Shown here: piece after piece, positions 55,908 through 63,886 of the stretch
Numbering within the stretch: the first letter of the stretch is position 1
Layout: each line of letters begins with the position of its first letter
Assembly: GCA_041538185.1 (NCBI GenBank)
Contig: JBGORM010000001.1
Coordinates: 1 to 64,000, forward strand
Direction of reading: 5' to 3'
DNA length: 64,000 nucleotides
Source: Melioribacteraceae bacterium 4301-Me
GTDB lineage: Bacteria > Bacteroidota > Ignavibacteria > Ignavibacteriales > Melioribacteraceae
Notes under the pieces: model-generated
The model's database searches: none
Seen by the model: the letters and a program-made list of their open reading frames with translations, nothing else
What the model was told of the DNA's origin: nothing
Position numbers and translations under genes: made by a program

Positions 55908-56031
55908 TGTGTTTTCCTTTCTTATCAAATCAACCTATTAGTAATTTAAACTGCTTTTCCAGAATCTGTCGGGATTGTCATTTTTCTACTTTTAGCTTAC
56001 TTGAATGCTCAATCATAATACAACTTATTTC

Positions 56032-56760
56032 TCATTCAGCAGTCATTTCTTTTTCAAGCTTGAGTGCACTTGGGAAAAGAATATTATTTTCTAAATGAAT
56101 ATGAATGTGCAAATCTTCTTCAAATTCTTTAAGTAAAGAATAAGTTAATTGATAAGTATTGCAGCCATCATCTGGTACAATATAATTGTTAGATAGTTCA
56201 TTAATTTTTTTAAAACGCTCTCCTTCAACATCATGCTCAATCATCATTGCGCTAATGGGATTTTCTACCGAGCCAAATTGTGGCGGATTTACCTTTTCAT
56301 TTTTTTGCTTAGCAGCGGCAATTTTTCTAATGTATGGAAATAAAATCAGTTCTTCTTTTTTCATGTGCATTGCCAGCTGACCGGCAGATTGATTAAACAG
56401 ATCATTTATTTCAAACAGTTCGGGATGATTATTGCCGTGTACTTGACATAGTTTTGCAAGGTATTCTTTTATTTCGGGGGTTCTTTCCTCAATATAACGA
56501 TGATGTTTTTTCTCGATATAATCTGCAAGCAAATCAAGAGGCCATGACTTGAAATCAACTGCATTGTTGTTATTATCTTTTTGCAGTGAAGTAAGTTCAG
56601 TAATAATTTTTTGAGGGTCTATATTTTTTTCTTTTACTGCGGTGTCGAATTTTTTATTGCCATTACAACAAAAATCTATTTTATAAGATTCGAAAATTTT
56701 TGCAGCTCTATAGTCCTCAGCAACTATCTCTGCTATGGTTTTGTTATCGAAGTCATTCAT
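56032..56760 (-). CDS. ric: iron-sulfur cluster repair di-iron protein (Ric/ScdA/YtfE)
   Basis: The roughly 242-residue protein repairs nitrosatively or oxidatively damaged Fe-S clusters. Its N-terminal DUF542 domain has IDFCCNGNKKF with the conserved Cys pair, and the hemerythrin-like domain has His/Glu ligands in KKHHRYIEERTPEI, MHMKKEELILFPYI, IEHDVEGERFKK and HIHIHLENNILFP. I chose ATG 56760 because GGAGA lies about 5 nt before it. Confidence 0.93.
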   Translation of the reverse strand: MNDFDNKTIAEIVAEDYRAAKIFESYKIDFCCNGNKKFDTAVKEKNIDPQKIITELTSLQKDNNNNAVDFKSWPLDLLADYIEKKHHRYIEERTPEIKEYLAKLCQVHGNNHPELFEINDLFNQSAGQLAMHMKKEELILFPYIRKIAAAKQKNEKVNPPQFGSVENPISAMMIEHDVEGERFKKINELSNNYIVPDDGCNTYQLTYSLLKEFEEDLHIHIHLENNILFPSALKLEKEMTAE

Positions 56761-56807
56761 ATTTTTCTCCATGTTTTTTTATTAACTGTTTTTCATTGTG
56801 AATTTCT

Positions 56808-57251
56808 TTAATTGTTTATCCTAAATAACATTACAGCATAAATAAACAAGCAAACTACTTTAACTATTTCAAAGATTATATAGAATAAATGCACATTTGA
56901 TTCTGGAACATTTTGACCTGTAATATAAAGCTCTGCTCTTGCATCTAATTTTGGTAAAAGCCAGAATGATTGAAGGAGTAATATTATAACTGGTATAAAG
57001 TAAGCAACACTTTTCAGCGTGAAAATTTCAGCATCAGCAATTATTAAGTTTAGTATTACTATAAACGCCAATACCCATTCAACTTTATTCAATGCATTGA
57101 ATACTAGTCTGCCAATGCCAAGTCCCAAAGGCAAACTAATTCCGGGTGCCCTAAATTTAAGCCAAGCTTCCATAAAGCTTATTGCTCCAACAAAACCAAC
57201 CCAAATAAAAATAGAGGCCAAAGCAAAGGGATACTTTATTTCATAACTCAT
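56808..57251 (-). CDS. four-helix membrane protein of unknown function
   Basis: The 147-residue protein has four hydrophobic segments (about 8-28, 55-75, 80-100 and 120-143). The N-terminal half reads FVGAISFMEAWLKFRAPGIS, a motif I associate with small membrane proteins near nitrosative-stress and denitrification genes. No named family is certain. It precedes ric by 47 nt on the same strand, so they are probably co-transcribed. Confidence 0.6.
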   Translation of the reverse strand: MSYEIKYPFALASIFIWVGFVGAISFMEAWLKFRAPGISLPLGLGIGRLVFNALNKVEWVLAFIVILNLIIADAEIFTLKSVAYFIPVIILLLQSFWLLPKLDARAELYITGQNVPESNVHLFYIIFEIVKVVCLFIYAVMLFRINN

Positions 57252-57285
57252 ATTTTTAGTTCCTTTCAGACTGATTTTACTGATT

Positions 57286-57300
57286 TTGTAAATATTACAA
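57286..57300. promoter_or_regulatory. inverted repeat before the membrane protein-ric unit
   Basis: TTGTAA-ATA-TTACAA, a perfect 6-bp inverted repeat with a 3-bp centre, lies 35 bp before the 147-residue gene. It is a possible operator. No second copy was seen in the window. Confidence 0.3.
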
Positions 57301-57361
57301 TGACTACACTTACTCCTTTCTTTTTACTTCTTGCATTTCATTTATCCTTTTTCACTTATCT

Positions 57362-57460
57362 TTAAGTTTGCTTCGCCGCTTTGCTCTTAGCAAAGGCAGA
57401 CAGATATTCTTTGAAAGAATAGTTAAGATAATCTTCAGGAATGTTATGATATTTCGGCAT
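57362..57460 (-). CDS. possible 32-residue protein after ndh
   Basis: ATG at 57460 opens a 32-codon frame, MPKYHNIPEDYL then NYSFKEYLSAFAKSKAAKQT, which ends at TAA 57362. It starts 4 nt after the ndh stop, so coupled translation is possible. The composition (Lys, Tyr, Glu, Ala) resembles a small helical protein. There is no strong ribosome binding site and I know no homologue. Confidence 0.35.
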   Translation of the reverse strand: MPKYHNIPEDYLNYSFKEYLSAFAKSKAAKQT

Positions 57461-57464
57461 TATC

Positions 57465-58856
57465 TTAATATGTAATCCAATTTCTGCTTTCCTTTCTTAA
57501 AAGAATAATATGTTTTTCTCTGATTGCAGTTTTTAGTAATCTTCCAAGAAATCCTACAAATGTTACTTTCTTTAAGATCGGAAGAGCTAACCAGCCAATT
57601 GCAAGATGCTTACCAAGACTAACAACCTCGCCCAATACTTTTGGGTAATATACTTTTTTAGGTTTGCCAAAAATTTCAGCATAAATATTTTCTGCAACTA
57701 ACCTTCCTTGCTGCAAGGCAAATTGAGCAGCAGCAGGAACCGGTTTGCCTGTAACAGGATTAATTGCATTAGCGCTGTCACCAATAGCATAGACATATTT
57801 ATTATCTTCTGCTTGTAAGTATTGGTTAACAATTAGTCTGCCAGCAGGGCCGGTTTTTAATCCTTCTCGCTTTAATAAATCTGATACTCTAATTCCGCCG
57901 GTCCAAATAAAATTTCTTGTTTTAATTGCTGTACCATTTTCTAAAAAGATTTCATCTTCAGTTCGTTTAATAATTTTTGAATTCAACAGAATTTTTACGC
58001 CTTTATCAGTCAAGCGTTGTTTTATTTTTTCAGAAAATTCCTCGTTCATAAATGGGACTAATCTATTAGCGGCTTCGATTAAAATAATTTCAACATTGCT
58101 TTTATTAACATTATAGTCAGTTATACATTTTAAAACATGGTCTGCAAGTTCACCAGCAAACTCAACTCCTGAAAGACCACCTCCGCCAATAACAAATCGA
58201 AGATTTTCTTTTATCTTATTTTCATCTTTTTCTGATGCCGATAGTGCACATACAGAAGATATATGCTCGTAAATTTTTTCTGCATCGTATAAAGTTTGCA
58301 ATGCAAATGAATGCTCTGCCATACCGGGAATATTGTAGTAATTTACTTTGCTTCCGATTGCAATTACTAAAAATTGGTAGTTCAGCAACCTCTCGTCAAT
58401 CTGAACTGTCCTATTTTCGGTATCAATATCATTTACCTCTCCCAAATGAAATTGAATATTTCTATTCTTTAAAATTTTGTAGAGTGGAATTGAAACTTCG
58501 GTTTTACGTACCGCCGCCTCGTGGAGTTGAGTCTTAATAGTATGAAATGGATGTTTATCTATTAAATGAACTTGAAAGAATGGATGTTTTTTAAATAATC
58601 TTTCGAGTCGAAGTGCGGCTGTAAGTCCGCCGTAACCAGCACCGATAACAACAATGTTTTTCAGTATGGGGTCGTTAATTAAGTTGGGTGCTTTTATTTG
58701 CGGATATGATTTTTTTGGTTCAAAATATTTTGGGATAAGCTCGTTAAATGTTTCTCGGAAGAATTGTCTTGCGATAATATGTTCATTTCCCTTGTATTGG
58801 ATAAACATAAAATCATTTGTAAAATCTTCAATATATTTTTTCATTTGGTCATTCAT
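57465..58856 (-). CDS. ndh: type II NADH dehydrogenase (NDH-2)
   Basis: The 463-residue flavoprotein oxidises NADH and reduces quinone without pumping protons. The FAD-binding motif is NIVVIGAGYGGLTAALRLERLF, after an N-terminal extension of about 65 residues not usual in NDH-2. The NADH motif is RFVIGGGGLSGVEFAGELADH, followed by the EVSLGKHLAIGWL and membrane-binding C-terminal parts. It can feed electrons to the quinol NO reductase. RYAIGDSAN-like VYAIGDSAN is present before the second glycine-rich region. Confidence 0.92.
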   Translation of the reverse strand: MNDQMKKYIEDFTNDFMFIQYKGNEHIIARQFFRETFNELIPKYFEPKKSYPQIKAPNLINDPILKNIVVIGAGYGGLTAALRLERLFKKHPFFQVHLIDKHPFHTIKTQLHEAAVRKTEVSIPLYKILKNRNIQFHLGEVNDIDTENRTVQIDERLLNYQFLVIAIGSKVNYYNIPGMAEHSFALQTLYDAEKIYEHISSVCALSASEKDENKIKENLRFVIGGGGLSGVEFAGELADHVLKCITDYNVNKSNVEIILIEAANRLVPFMNEEFSEKIKQRLTDKGVKILLNSKIIKRTEDEIFLENGTAIKTRNFIWTGGIRVSDLLKREGLKTGPAGRLIVNQYLQAEDNKYVYAIGDSANAINPVTGKPVPAAAQFALQQGRLVAENIYAEIFGKPKKVYYPKVLGEVVSLGKHLAIGWLALPILKKVTFVGFLGRLLKTAIREKHIILLRKESRNWITY

Positions 58857-58991
58857 AACTGCTCAAAATACTTTTGCCAAAAAAATGAGTAACAATACGT
58901 TGAAATACGAGCTGCTGAATATTGATATCTGTTAAAAGTGAAATTAAAATTTTGTAAACAAGACCATCTCGAAAGTGAAAACCGAAATAAA

Positions 58992-59222
58992 CTACACTAT
59001 TTTTATAGCATCCATTGGGCAAATAGCAATACATTTTATATTGTCAAGTCCAACGCAGCTGTTGCATATTTCTAGGACGATAAAAAAGTGGTCATTAGAA
59101 ATTGGTTCAAAAGATTTTTTCCCCAACTGCCATTTTTTACCTGGTTGATAAATAGCTTCTGTTGGGCATTCAACAGCACAGGCACTGCAATTTATACACT
59201 CATCAGTTATTATAGCTTTCAT
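58992..59222 (-). CDS. 2[4Fe-4S] ferredoxin
   Basis: The 76-residue ferredoxin has the first cluster motif ITDECINCSACAVECPTEAI (CX2CX2CX3CP) and the second CNSCVGLDNIKCIAICPMD with CX2CX8CX3C spacing. This is the Alvin-type (Allochromatium) layout. It lies between a DUF59 gene and ndh and may carry electrons to the FNR-like flavoprotein or to KorAB; no direct evidence. Confidence 0.93.
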   Translation of the reverse strand: MKAIITDECINCSACAVECPTEAIYQPGKKWQLGKKSFEPISNDHFFIVLEICNSCVGLDNIKCIAICPMDAIKIV

Positions 59223-59236
59223 GGAAGTTTTCCCCT

Positions 59237-59533
59237 TTACATTCCTAATTGCTCTTTAGCTGCATCAGACATTTTTTCTGGTGACCATTTTGGTTCCCAA
59301 ACTAAATTAACATTTACCTTCTTGTCCGGTGCATAAAGTGAAATCATATTATGAACCCATTCTGGCATGCTTCCATGCATAGGGCAGCCTGGAGTTGTAA
59401 GAGTCATTGTCACAGTAATTTCCTTTTCGGAAATATCAATATCGTAAACTAGACCCAAATCAACAATGTTAATACCAATCTCTGGATCTATAACATGTCT
59501 TAGTATGTTAAGTATTTTTTCTTTCTCATCCAT
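59237..59533 (-). CDS. DUF59 (MIP18/SufT/PaaD-like) iron-sulfur assembly factor
   Basis: The 98-residue protein has the DUF59 hallmarks IDPEIGINIVDLGLVYDI and TLTTPGCPMHGSMPEWV with the conserved Cys. DUF59 proteins help load Fe-S clusters into targets. GGAG lies about 7 nt before the ATG. The gene is 14 nt from the ferredoxin gene and 3 nt from the membrane protein gene. Confidence 0.9.
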   Translation of the reverse strand: MDEKEKILNILRHVIDPEIGINIVDLGLVYDIDISEKEITVTMTLTTPGCPMHGSMPEWVHNMISLYAPDKKVNVNLVWEPKWSPEKMSDAAKEQLGM

Positions 59534-59536
59534 TGT

Positions 59537-60802
59537 TTAACTCCAGAATATCTTAATCATGTTTGTTGCAAAAATTACAGAACTAATTAGCATCAAAAAA
59601 AATGAGACTAATAATAACTGATTAATTTGGAATGAAAATGAAATAGTAGCTAATATTAAGCCGGTCATCATAAAATAAAATTCAATTAATGCAATTTTCT
59701 CATTGAACATATCTTTTAACATTGGGACATTTTCAAAACCTACTTTGCTGCTGTATTTATGATACCAGACAAGAAAGGGAACTATCTTGTACATTTGTCC
59801 AACTATCAGCATTGAAAGGTAGCCAAAAATTATAATATAACCATAGATTAATGTAAGATTGATAATACTTTGATAGTCTATAAAAGCAATTACAGTGCCT
59901 AATAAAGTAGTAATACCTAAGATAATATAAGCGAAAGAAGAAAATTTAATACCCACATCAAATTTCTTTCTAATTCTTTTTTTGAAAATCTCTAAAACTT
60001 GGAATAGAAATAAAATAATACCAACAGCAATTAGTGGTACAAAGATATAATAAAATATTGTTGTTTCACTGTAATGCATTATAGTTGAAATACCAAGTAA
60101 GCCAATATTAATAAGTACAAAAGCAATTTTTGCCAGTGTCAATTTGAAATTGTGAGAAAGGGTGAACATCGGGATTAATTTATATGTTACTCCCATTACC
60201 ACCATAGAAACCCAGCCTATAAATGCAACGTGGGCATGAAGATTTAAATACTGAAGATGATTTATTCTAATATAAGGATGGTCAAGATTTGCAGCTAATA
60301 ATAAGCCAGCTACTGCTGTCACAAAAAGGTAAAATAATGCAGCCGCTAAATACGTCCCAGTTAAATTCCATGTCCTAACACTTTTCATTGTGGCAATGAT
60401 ATTAAATATAAAAATGTACATTGCAAGATTAATAAGAATTGCTGGAGCGGTAAAACTTAAAGCAGAATTAAAATGCCAGAACTTGTAAACCAAACCGATT
60501 ATACCCGCAGCGAAAATCCAGAATTGGATTTCAGCTAATTTGGAACTGAACAATTTTACTTCCAGTATTACCGGAACAAGCTGAAACATAGCGCCGAAGA
60601 TAATCATTGTAATCCAACCCAAAGTTGCAATGTGTGTAATTGAAAGAATTTTGGGTTGAAAATGATGTCCGCCGATATCTTCATAGTTAAATAAAAGAAG
60701 TAAATTAAGTAGTATAAAAGCAATTATGCCGGCAATAAAATATTTTGCAACAATCTTAAAAGGTGGTGAGTATGCAGACGCAATGTTACCGGTTTGATTC
60801 AT
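59537..60802 (-). CDS. heme-copper-oxidase/NnrS-like 12-helix membrane protein
   Basis: The 421-residue protein has about 12 membrane helices. A 21-residue motif HxAxxGWxxMxxxGxxxxLxP occurs at 57-77 and again at 191-211, each time with H at the first place. A third copy at 322-342 keeps G, M, G and P but has Tyr instead of His and of Trp. Spacing of about 131-134 residues suggests an ancient three-fold repeat like that of heme-copper oxidase subunit I and NnrS. His57 and His189/191 could bind heme. Function unknown; NO chemistry is suggested by neighbours. Confidence 0.7.
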   Translation of the reverse strand: MNQTGNIASAYSPPFKIVAKYFIAGIIAFILLNLLLLFNYEDIGGHHFQPKILSITHIATLGWITMIIFGAMFQLVPVILEVKLFSSKLAEIQFWIFAAGIIGLVYKFWHFNSALSFTAPAILINLAMYIFIFNIIATMKSVRTWNLTGTYLAAALFYLFVTAVAGLLLAANLDHPYIRINHLQYLNLHAHVAFIGWVSMVVMGVTYKLIPMFTLSHNFKLTLAKIAFVLINIGLLGISTIMHYSETTIFYYIFVPLIAVGIILFLFQVLEIFKKRIRKKFDVGIKFSSFAYIILGITTLLGTVIAFIDYQSIINLTLIYGYIIIFGYLSMLIVGQMYKIVPFLVWYHKYSSKVGFENVPMLKDMFNEKIALIEFYFMMTGLILATISFSFQINQLLLVSFFLMLISSVIFATNMIKIFWS

Positions 60803-60803
60803 A

Positions 60804-61613
60804 TTAATTTCTTTTTTTAGTAATAATTACTTTATAATAGTTTTCTTCTATTTTATTGGAAATTGCTTCGTAACCTCTTTCTTCTAATTTTGGATAAAGC
60901 ATCATAGGTTCACGATGATGATGCACAAGAAGTACAGTATTTTCATCTATTTTTGATAGAGTTTCAAGTATTTTCATCATTGGTTCAGGCGGAACAAGAT
61001 CTCTTACATCTAACTCAATCATTTTTTTAAAATCAGTTTCTTGTAATGATGGCCTCTGTTCTTTAGGAATTTCATTTTGATTTTTTCCTTGGCCTCTGTA
61101 AAAGTATACTTTAAATAAATTTCTTTCTTTTTCGGTCCAATGCTCAAATCCTTTTTTGCCAAGGACAGAATAAAGGGGTATGGGTTCAAAAGAATTTAGG
61201 ATTAAGAGTATTTCATCATCTTTCAATTCATTTATTTTTGTCATAATATCCATGAAAGGATCTTTCCCTGAGTCAATAATAGGACGAACATCAAGCTTAA
61301 GGATTTTATCAGGATTAATTTCATCAAAAAATTTTGGTTTTTGGATAATGGTAGCATTACTTTGTAAATCTTTAGCAGAACTTTTAATAGATTCGAATGA
61401 ATTTTGAATTGACTTATTTAATTCAAAAAGAAGTGTGTTTAAGTCCACATTAGCAATTGATGCGGCTTGTTCAACAGTTACTCTGCTAGCTAATGCTTTT
61501 CTGAGAATTTTGTTGTTTAACTTTTTAAAATGTGGACTAACACTCACAAAAATATTTAGCGTTTGTGGGTACGCAGAAAGTACTTCCGATATTTTCATTT
61601 CTTTGGTAATCAT
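60804..61613 (-). CDS. DUF1858-like plus two DUF2249 domains
   Basis: The 269-residue cytoplasmic protein has an N-terminal DUF1858-like helical part (TKEMKISEVLSAYPQTLNIF, VSVSPHFKKLNNKILRKALA), then two DUF2249 domains. These begin LDVRPIIDSGKDPFMDIM (about 107) and LDVRDLVPPEPMMKIL (about 195). Each contains the LL-N/H-H-x-P-x-x-LY pattern (SFEPIPLYSVLGKKG; HHREPMMLYPKLEERG). DUF2249 proteins are small sulfurtransferase-TusA-like folds found near NO and denitrification genes. Their chemistry is not known. Confidence 0.85.
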   Translation of the reverse strand: MITKEMKISEVLSAYPQTLNIFVSVSPHFKKLNNKILRKALASRVTVEQAASIANVDLNTLLFELNKSIQNSFESIKSSAKDLQSNATIIQKPKFFDEINPDKILKLDVRPIIDSGKDPFMDIMTKINELKDDEILLILNSFEPIPLYSVLGKKGFEHWTEKERNLFKVYFYRGQGKNQNEIPKEQRPSLQETDFKKMIELDVRDLVPPEPMMKILETLSKIDENTVLLVHHHREPMMLYPKLEERGYEAISNKIEENYYKVIITKKRN

Positions 61614-61651
61614 ACTGTATCCATTTACAACTCTTTCTGCATAATTTCCAT

Positions 61652-61879
61652 TTATTTTTTAAAAATATTAATACGCCATACATTAGGACCTTTTTCAACA
61701 TATTCCCATTCAAACTGATTCGGTCTTTCAGCATTAAATTGATAATACAATGGCATTGGGTCGTGATCATTTATTAATTGAAATCCCTCACCGTTTTTTA
61801 ATGCATCAAAAGTTGCAAATATTGTGGGATGTTTTTCACGGGGTGGGACTGGACGAATATCTAATTCTTTTACTGCCAT
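61652..61879 (-). CDS. single-domain DUF2249 protein
   Basis: The 75-residue protein has LDIRPVPPREKHPTIFATF and the INDHDPMPLYYQFNAERP motif, including the His of HDP. It is the first gene of this operon, 66 bp after the Fnr-type box. With the next gene it gives three DUF2249 domains in a row. AGGAGT before its ATG is a strong ribosome binding site. Confidence 0.88.
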   Translation of the reverse strand: MAVKELDIRPVPPREKHPTIFATFDALKNGEGFQLINDHDPMPLYYQFNAERPNQFEWEYVEKGPNVWRINIFKK

Positions 61880-61914
61880 TTTTACTCCTTTTTTTGTTTG
61901 TAAAATTTATGTTC

Positions 61915-61958
61915 CAAAGCTAATCGGACTATTCCTATATTTTTTTGACTTAAGTCAG
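61915..61958 (-). promoter_or_regulatory. Fnr/Nnr-type box and -7 element of the DUF2249 operon
   Basis: TTGACTTAAGTCAG (61945-61958) is identical to the box before the NO-reductase operon. On the minus strand TAGCTTTG (61915-61922) matches TAnnTTTG exactly. Centre-to-centre distance is again 33 bp, and the box lies 66 bp before the start codon (68 bp at the other site). Confidence 0.8.
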
Positions 61959-62358
61959 ATTTGATATCTTTTATTAATTGTGTTCTTATACTGTTATCAA
62001 ATTTCCTAAAAAATGAATTTGCTTTCAGGTCGATATTAAACACTGCCGTCAAATCGATTTACCACACTTTGGGCAAGAGGCTGAAAAGTAATACCTTGTT
62101 ATAGTTTTTCTACATTTAGCTTAGTGGGACATTTTTAACTACAAAGTGATAAACTTTTATTAATTTTTTGGCTTAATAGGGTAATAAGGTTGTGGATTTT
62201 TTTGAGCAGTTTTGTTACTAAGGTTTATCTTCATACTTAGACTTTTTCAACCCAGATTTTTTCGCTAGAAAAAATTGCCTTGCGAGCTGATAAATGATAT
62301 AAAAAAAATAACAGATTGATAGGTTTATCTAAAAAAATAAAGATAGTAGGATGAAACT
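61959..62358. other. intergenic region between the DUF2249 operon and the Crp/Fnr gene
   Basis: Genes on both sides are on the minus strand, so this is the crp/fnr gene's downstream region and the far-upstream region of the DUF2249 operon. No gene or terminator was clear. The TTTTTTCGCTAGAAAAAA stretch near 62258 is a weak hairpin. Confidence 0.5.
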
Positions 62359-63054
62359 TTACTTGGCTAATTCCCTTAATTTTTTTATATCGTTCACAAA
62401 AATTTTTTTGCCATTTACTCTTATAATTTCATCATCCTGAAGTTTTTTGAAGGCTCGAGATAAAGTCTCAGTAATTGTACCGAGATATGAGGCTATTGTA
62501 GATTTTGGGACTGAAAGCTTCACAAACGGTTCGGGATAGTTTTCTGTACCTGCTACCTTAATTTCGTTAAGTAAATATTTAGCCAGTCGGTTTGGAACTT
62601 CTTTCAGCGAAATATCTTCAAGCTGGTTAACTAAAGCTTTTAATCTTTTAGCAAAACCAGCGAGCATTTTTAGTGCAATTTCTGGTTCACTTCTAATTAT
62701 TTCAAGAAATTTATCTTTAGGAATAAATATAGCTATACTTTCTTCTATTGCCTCTGCATTAACTGGATAATCCCCACCTTCAAATAATGGAATATCTGCA
62801 AAAGTGTTTAGTGGTTTTACTATATGGACCACCGATTCTTTCCCATCTAAGGTGTATCTGTAAACCTTAACCATGCCCTTTAATAAAACATAAAACCCTC
62901 TGTAAAAATCACCTTCGCGAAAAATAATCTGGTGTTTAGAAAATTTAACCAAGCTGCTTATAGATGTAATGTTTCTAAGCTGTTGAATGCTTAGCTCAGC
63001 AAAAAGAGGTATACTGCGCAAGGTCTCTTTTTTGTTTATCTCTTCATTAAACAT
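62359..63054 (-). CDS. Crp/Fnr family transcriptional regulator
   Basis: The 231-residue regulator has an N-terminal cNMP-type sensor domain (about 10-120), a dimerisation helix (about 125-155) and a C-terminal winged HTH. The recognition helix is in STIASYLGTITETLSRAFKKL: the E-x-L-S-R pattern is that of Fnr/Dnr/Nnr proteins that read TTGAT/C. No N-terminal Cys cluster for an Fe-S sensor is present, so it is not a classical oxygen-sensing Fnr and could be a heme-type (DNR-like) NO sensor. The matching boxes at 37961 and 61945 are its probable targets. Confidence 0.88.
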   Translation of the reverse strand: MFNEEINKKETLRSIPLFAELSIQQLRNITSISSLVKFSKHQIIFREGDFYRGFYVLLKGMVKVYRYTLDGKESVVHIVKPLNTFADIPLFEGGDYPVNAEAIEESIAIFIPKDKFLEIIRSEPEIALKMLAGFAKRLKALVNQLEDISLKEVPNRLAKYLLNEIKVAGTENYPEPFVKLSVPKSTIASYLGTITETLSRAFKKLQDDEIIRVNGKKIFVNDIKKLRELAK

Positions 63055-63308
63055 AATTTTAAATAAATTGTAGATTCAAGCTACTAAAAATATTTTATAA
63101 TCCAGCTTTGTAACAAGTATAATTAATAGCATTTATTTCGCTATGGCTGCAAAAAAGTAAGTTTTAGCATTTGTGAAAATAAATAAGAGACCTAAGAAGT
63201 TAGACGAAAATAAATATTTCTGAGAAATGTTTTAAACTGGCCATTCAATGAATGTCCTTTACTATTTTAAAATAATCTCGAGTTATAAACCTTAATGTAA
63301 ATTTAATA

Positions 63309-63355
63309 ACTGTCAAATATTTGACAGTAATATCTTAACGGCTTCAGTAAGTTGG
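63309..63355 (+). promoter_or_regulatory. 20-bp palindrome and -7 element of the DUF6789-DsrE operon
   Basis: ACTGTCAAATATTTGACAGT (63309-63328) is a perfect 20-bp palindrome. TAAGTTGG (63348-63355) fits TAnnTTTG with one mismatch, centre-to-centre 33 bp, the same geometry as the two Fnr-type promoters. The half-sites TGTCA...TGACA differ from TTGAC...GTCAG, so another Crp/Fnr-type activator may bind. A second small palindrome, CATTCAATGAATG, lies at 63242-63254. Confidence 0.6.
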
Positions 63356-63380
63356 AAACACAAAAAAATGAGGAAAAATT

Positions 63381-63857
63381 ATGGAAAAGAATATTGACTT
63401 CACTGAAGTTTCATCAATTAAATTTGGTAAGGCAGTTATTGCCGGGCTTATCGGCACATTGGCTATGACCATCGTAATGCTCATGGCTCCGTTAATGGGT
63501 ATGCCGCCTATGCCTATTGGGAAAATGTTGGCTGGATTTATGGATATTCCCGAAGTACTCGGCTGGATTGCACATTTTATGATTGGCACAGTACTCGCAT
63601 TAATATACGTTTATATTTTCGCATCGCTATTAAAAGGGAATGGATTTGTACGCGGGGCAGTTTATGGATTGGTTCCTTGGTTCGTTGCACAGATTATGGT
63701 AAATCCTATGATGGGAGCCGGCTTCTTTGCTGCTAATACACCATCACCCTTTTTAATGGTAATGGGAAGTTTAATTGGGCATTTAGTTTATGGCGCAGTG
63801 CTTGGCGGCGTCTATGGTAATGATAACGAATTTAAAACAGTTCAATCAAAAACTTAA
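63381..63857 (+). CDS. DUF6789 family membrane protein
   Basis: The 158-residue protein has four hydrophobic helices (about 18-38, 52-80, 85-108 and 120-148), is rich in Gly and Met, and has MGMPPMPIGKMLAGFM and GSLIGHLVYGAVLGGVYG. This matches DUF6789. Conserved His in AHFMIG and GHLVYG lies in helices and might bind metal or heme. It is followed by a DsrE gene after 29 nt. Confidence 0.82.
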   Translation: MEKNIDFTEVSSIKFGKAVIAGLIGTLAMTIVMLMAPLMGMPPMPIGKMLAGFMDIPEVLGWIAHFMIGTVLALIYVYIFASLLKGNGFVRGAVYGLVPWFVAQIMVNPMMGAGFFAANTPSPFLMVMGSLIGHLVYGAVLGGVYGNDNEFKTVQSKT

Positions 63858-63886
63858 TTTCAATAGAAAGGAAGGAGTAAAAAAAT

